Of a DNA stretch of 64,000 bases, positions 62,240-64,000 are shown piece by piece. The notes under the pieces were generated by a model. That model had not been told where the DNA came from. It made no database searches and saw nothing but the letters and a program-made list of their open reading frames with translations. The first letter of the stretch is position 1; each line of letters begins with the position of its first letter. Source of the DNA: Saprospiraceae bacterium (lineage in GTDB: Bacteria; Bacteroidota; Bacteroidia; Chitinophagales; Saprospiraceae); the NCBI GenBank assembly GCA_021738725.1, contig JAIPBE010000003.1:1-64000 (forward strand), read 5' to 3'. Made by a program: the position numbers and the translations under genes.

Positions 62240-62722
62240 TTATTGCGGTTTGGCAGAAATGTCCTTGATCAAAAAAGACACTGTACCTGCCGGCGTTTCC
62301 ACCAGAGCTGTATCGCCGACGGCTTTACCAAGCAAGCCTTGTCCGATCGGTGAGCTGGCGGAAATCTTTTTCAGTTTGAGATCAGCTTCCGATTCAGAGA
62401 CCAATTGGTAGGTCATTTCCTTGCCCGTTTTTTCATTGGCAATCGTCACATAAGCCAGAAGAACGACCTTGCTGGTATCCAGCTGGGTTTCATCCAGAAT
62501 GCGGACGTTAGCCAGGACCTTTTCCAACTCGTTTATCTTCATTTCGAGCATACCCTGAGCATCCTTGGCCGCATCATACTCTGCGTTCTCTGAAAGATCT
62601 CCTTTCTCCCTGGCTTCAGCGATGGCCGTCGAAATTTCCTTCCTACCGGAAGTTTTCATCTCTTCAAGCTCGCCTTTGAGGCGATCGTAACCCTCTTGTG
62701 TGAGGTAGGTAATTTGAGACAT
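62240..62722 (-). CDS. greA: Transcription elongation factor GreA
   Basis: A 160-residue factor that rescues backtracked RNA polymerase by stimulating transcript cleavage. The N-terminal coiled coil carries the acidic tip motif GDLSENAEYDAAKDAQ, and the C-terminal FKBP-like domain has SPIGQGLLGKAVGDTALVETPAG. The track's start is 84 bases upstream; MSQITYLTQEG at 62722 is the standard GreA N-terminus. A weak promoter match (TACCATTTG on the minus strand) lies just upstream. HIT follows directly. Confidence 0.96.
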   Translation of the reverse strand: MSQITYLTQEGYDRLKGELEEMKTSGRKEISTAIAEAREKGDLSENAEYDAAKDAQGMLEMKINELEKVLANVRILDETQLDTSKVVLLAYVTIANEKTGKEMTYQLVSESEADLKLKKISASSPIGQGLLGKAVGDTALVETPAGTVSFLIKDISAKPQ

Positions 62723-62831
62723 AACAAAATCGTTCAAATGGTAAAAACCGAATAGAATGTACGGAACTTCTGTGAACCTTGAATAAATGGGGCTCAAAAA
62801 GACCACATTCGTCGGCTAGACATATAACACA

Positions 62832-62863
62832 AAGAACGCTTCTGCCTGGACAGAAACGTTCTT
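62832..62863 (-). terminator. Probable terminator after PorV/PorQ-type gene
   Basis: AAGAACGCTTCTG and CAGAAACGTTCTT form a 13-bp stem with one mismatch around a six-base loop. On the minus strand it is followed by TTGTGTTATA, a weak T tract. It lies about 30 bases past the stop. Confidence 0.65.
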
Positions 62864-62893
62864 CACGACCCAAAATTAGGGTTTATTTAGTTC

Positions 62894-63940
62894 TTATAGG
62901 TTGATCCGTACACCTAAGTTGTGCGTTCCCTTATAGATCTTGGTCACGCGATACCCATAGTCGATTGCCAACATATGCTCGGGATTATCCCGGTTGATGG
63001 GTAGCACAAGACTGGCTCCTGCAGCAACACCGGTATAAAGGGGGCTGCTATCAGCTGTTGTAGAAGTAGTGCCAATTTCATAACGGTATGCGCCCCGAAC
63101 AATGAACATCTCCCGGATCGCCAGTTCAATGCCACCACCGAGGTTATCCCGGGAGAAGGAATTTGAAGTGAAATTACCCAATGCAGTCAGTCGGTTACGC
63201 TCTCCCAGGTAAAAATCATAAGAGAGACCGATATTCAGCATGGATGGCAATTCAAACCGAGAAACCCGTTGCAGGATACGGATGGTGGTTCCATTCGAAT
63301 TTGGATTGGGTACTTCCAATGAAAGACCTTCTCCATTAAAACGAAGTGGTCCTCCGACGTTACGAAGGGAGATTCCCATCTTGAAGTTATCACGTTCGCC
63401 AGTCACGTACTGTACACCTGCATCCAGCGCAAATCCAAAGGCACTCACGTTGGAAAGACCTTCGGAAACACCGCGGCCAAGAATACCGACAGATACTTTA
63501 TTGGCAAACATATGGGAGTATCCCATTCCGATATTGAAATAGGAAGGCGAGAAGGTCGCACCCGTACCACCAGGTTGTGCATCTGTGGTTACGTTAATAT
63601 CGCCAAAACTCATGCTCATCAAACTCAGTCCGAATGCACCATTCTTACCAACCTTTTGAGCCAATCCTACAGCATTAAAACTGATGTCTGCACCTTCCAG
63701 ATAGCGCGTATGTGCAATATTGACCTCTGTGCGATTGATTCGTGACAATCCGGCTACATTCAACCGCATTGCCTCAACTCCAGTAACGAAACTGGTATTG
63801 AGCCCATGAACTCCGGCCATCCGGGCCCAAGGCACCATCAACAACTGCGCAGCTCCGGCCTCTCCCTGACGATCAGGGTTGCCGGCAAACAGGAAACTGG
63901 TCAGGCAGATCCCAAACAAGGCAGCGTATAACTTCTTCAT
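62894..63940 (-). CDS. PorV/PorQ family outer-membrane protein
   Basis: A 348-residue protein with a signal peptide (MKKLYAALFGICLTSFLFA) and an outer-membrane barrel of the UPF0164/PorV-PorQ type. The family marks are LLMVPWARMAGVHGLNTSFVTGVEAMRLNVAGLSR at the start and a terminal strand HNLGVRINL. PorV is the shuttle that collects T9SS clients at the SprA pore and PorQ is linked to surface attachment; which one this is cannot be settled by eye. The start is 60 bases from the window edge, where no promoter box was found. It is the second candidate T9SS component here, after sprA. Confidence 0.85.
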   Translation of the reverse strand: MKKLYAALFGICLTSFLFAGNPDRQGEAGAAQLLMVPWARMAGVHGLNTSFVTGVEAMRLNVAGLSRINRTEVNIAHTRYLEGADISFNAVGLAQKVGKNGAFGLSLMSMSFGDINVTTDAQPGGTGATFSPSYFNIGMGYSHMFANKVSVGILGRGVSEGLSNVSAFGFALDAGVQYVTGERDNFKMGISLRNVGGPLRFNGEGLSLEVPNPNSNGTTIRILQRVSRFELPSMLNIGLSYDFYLGERNRLTALGNFTSNSFSRDNLGGGIELAIREMFIVRGAYRYEIGTTSTTADSSPLYTGVAAGASLVLPINRDNPEHMLAIDYGYRVTKIYKGTHNLGVRINL

Positions 63941-64000
63941 AGAAACCCGTTTTCTGGTTTTGCTTTGAGGGGTATAAAGAGGACTGGGAGCATTCTGGCA

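Noticed and set aside
1-64000. tRNA, rRNA, CRISPR array, insertion sequence or prophage
   Set aside because: A read of the gene-free stretches on both strands gave no cloverleaf with GGTTCGA, no regular repeat-spacer pattern, no transposase or integrase and no phage gene. This was by eye, so a tRNAscan run would be decisive.

Overview
This window reads as an ordinary chromosomal segment of a Bacteroidota bacterium, most likely of the Saprospiria branch. The pointers are a SprA-type type IX secretion (T9SS) translocon, a T9SS-sorted secreted protein, a PorV/PorQ-type outer-membrane protein, a MurF-alanine racemase fusion, DUF4286/DUF4230/DUF3108/DUF3109 proteins, TonB proteins with a C-terminal PRFPGCEN motif, a mitochondrial-like citrate synthase, and many starts preceded by the Bacteroidota -7 promoter element TAnnTTTG. 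The class-level assignment is inference. I see no prophage, insertion sequence, CRISPR array, rRNA or tRNA.

Layout. Positions 1-637 hold no gene but several short repeats. From 0.6 to 10.5 kb: an NAD(P)H:quinone oxidoreductase-like flavoprotein, a tiny membrane protein, a YfcC-type transporter (minus), then prs-rplY, an omega-amidase, an NlpC/P60 lipoprotein, adk-obgE and uvrC. From 10.5 to 16.2 kb on the minus strand is the most unusual locus. A cation-chloride-cotransporter-like (SLC12) membrane protein is fused through about 600 residues of unassigned helical sequence to an AAA+-type ATPase. The ATPase is cut by an apparent one-base frameshift from its helical lid and winged-helix end, which form the next small ORF. 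A MscS-type mechanosensitive channel follows directly. The arrangement suggests an osmotic or cell-volume module.

From 16.6 to 24.6 kb lie sprA and ruvA. From 24.8 to 32.9 kb: methylmalonyl-CoA mutase, an M16 peptidase, an Omp28-like T9SS cargo protein, a site-2 protease-like membrane peptidase and an acyl-CoA dehydrogenase. From 33 to 40.6 kb a minus-strand run carries citrate synthase, gcvH, a VanZ-like protein, three tandem TonB paralogues, a TPR protein and a DUF4286 protein. The genes gcvH, vanZ and tonB, which I recall as direct neighbours of sprA in flavobacteria, are here about 15 kb away from it.

From 40.7 to 47.5 kb: a DUF3109 protein, a PpiD-like foldase, a TlpA-like thioredoxin, a TPR lipoprotein, and an ECF sigma factor translationally coupled to a membrane protein with a barrel-like C-terminus. 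From 47.5 to 55.9 kb: purD-murF/alr, then three SurA/PpiC-like chaperones in a row. From 55.9 kb to the end: a small membrane protein, a POT peptide transporter, rhodanese, DUF4230, DUF3108, a flippase-like membrane protein, ruvC (plus), HIT, greA and a PorV/PorQ-type protein.

Functionally the window is rich in envelope biogenesis: secretion (SprA, PorV-like), energy transduction (TonB), outer-membrane protein folding (PpiD/SurA family), cell-wall synthesis (MurF-Alr) and a secreted T9SS client. These are mixed with housekeeping nucleotide, repair (uvrC, ruvA, ruvC) and central-carbon genes. All functional calls come from reading the sequence; no database search was run.
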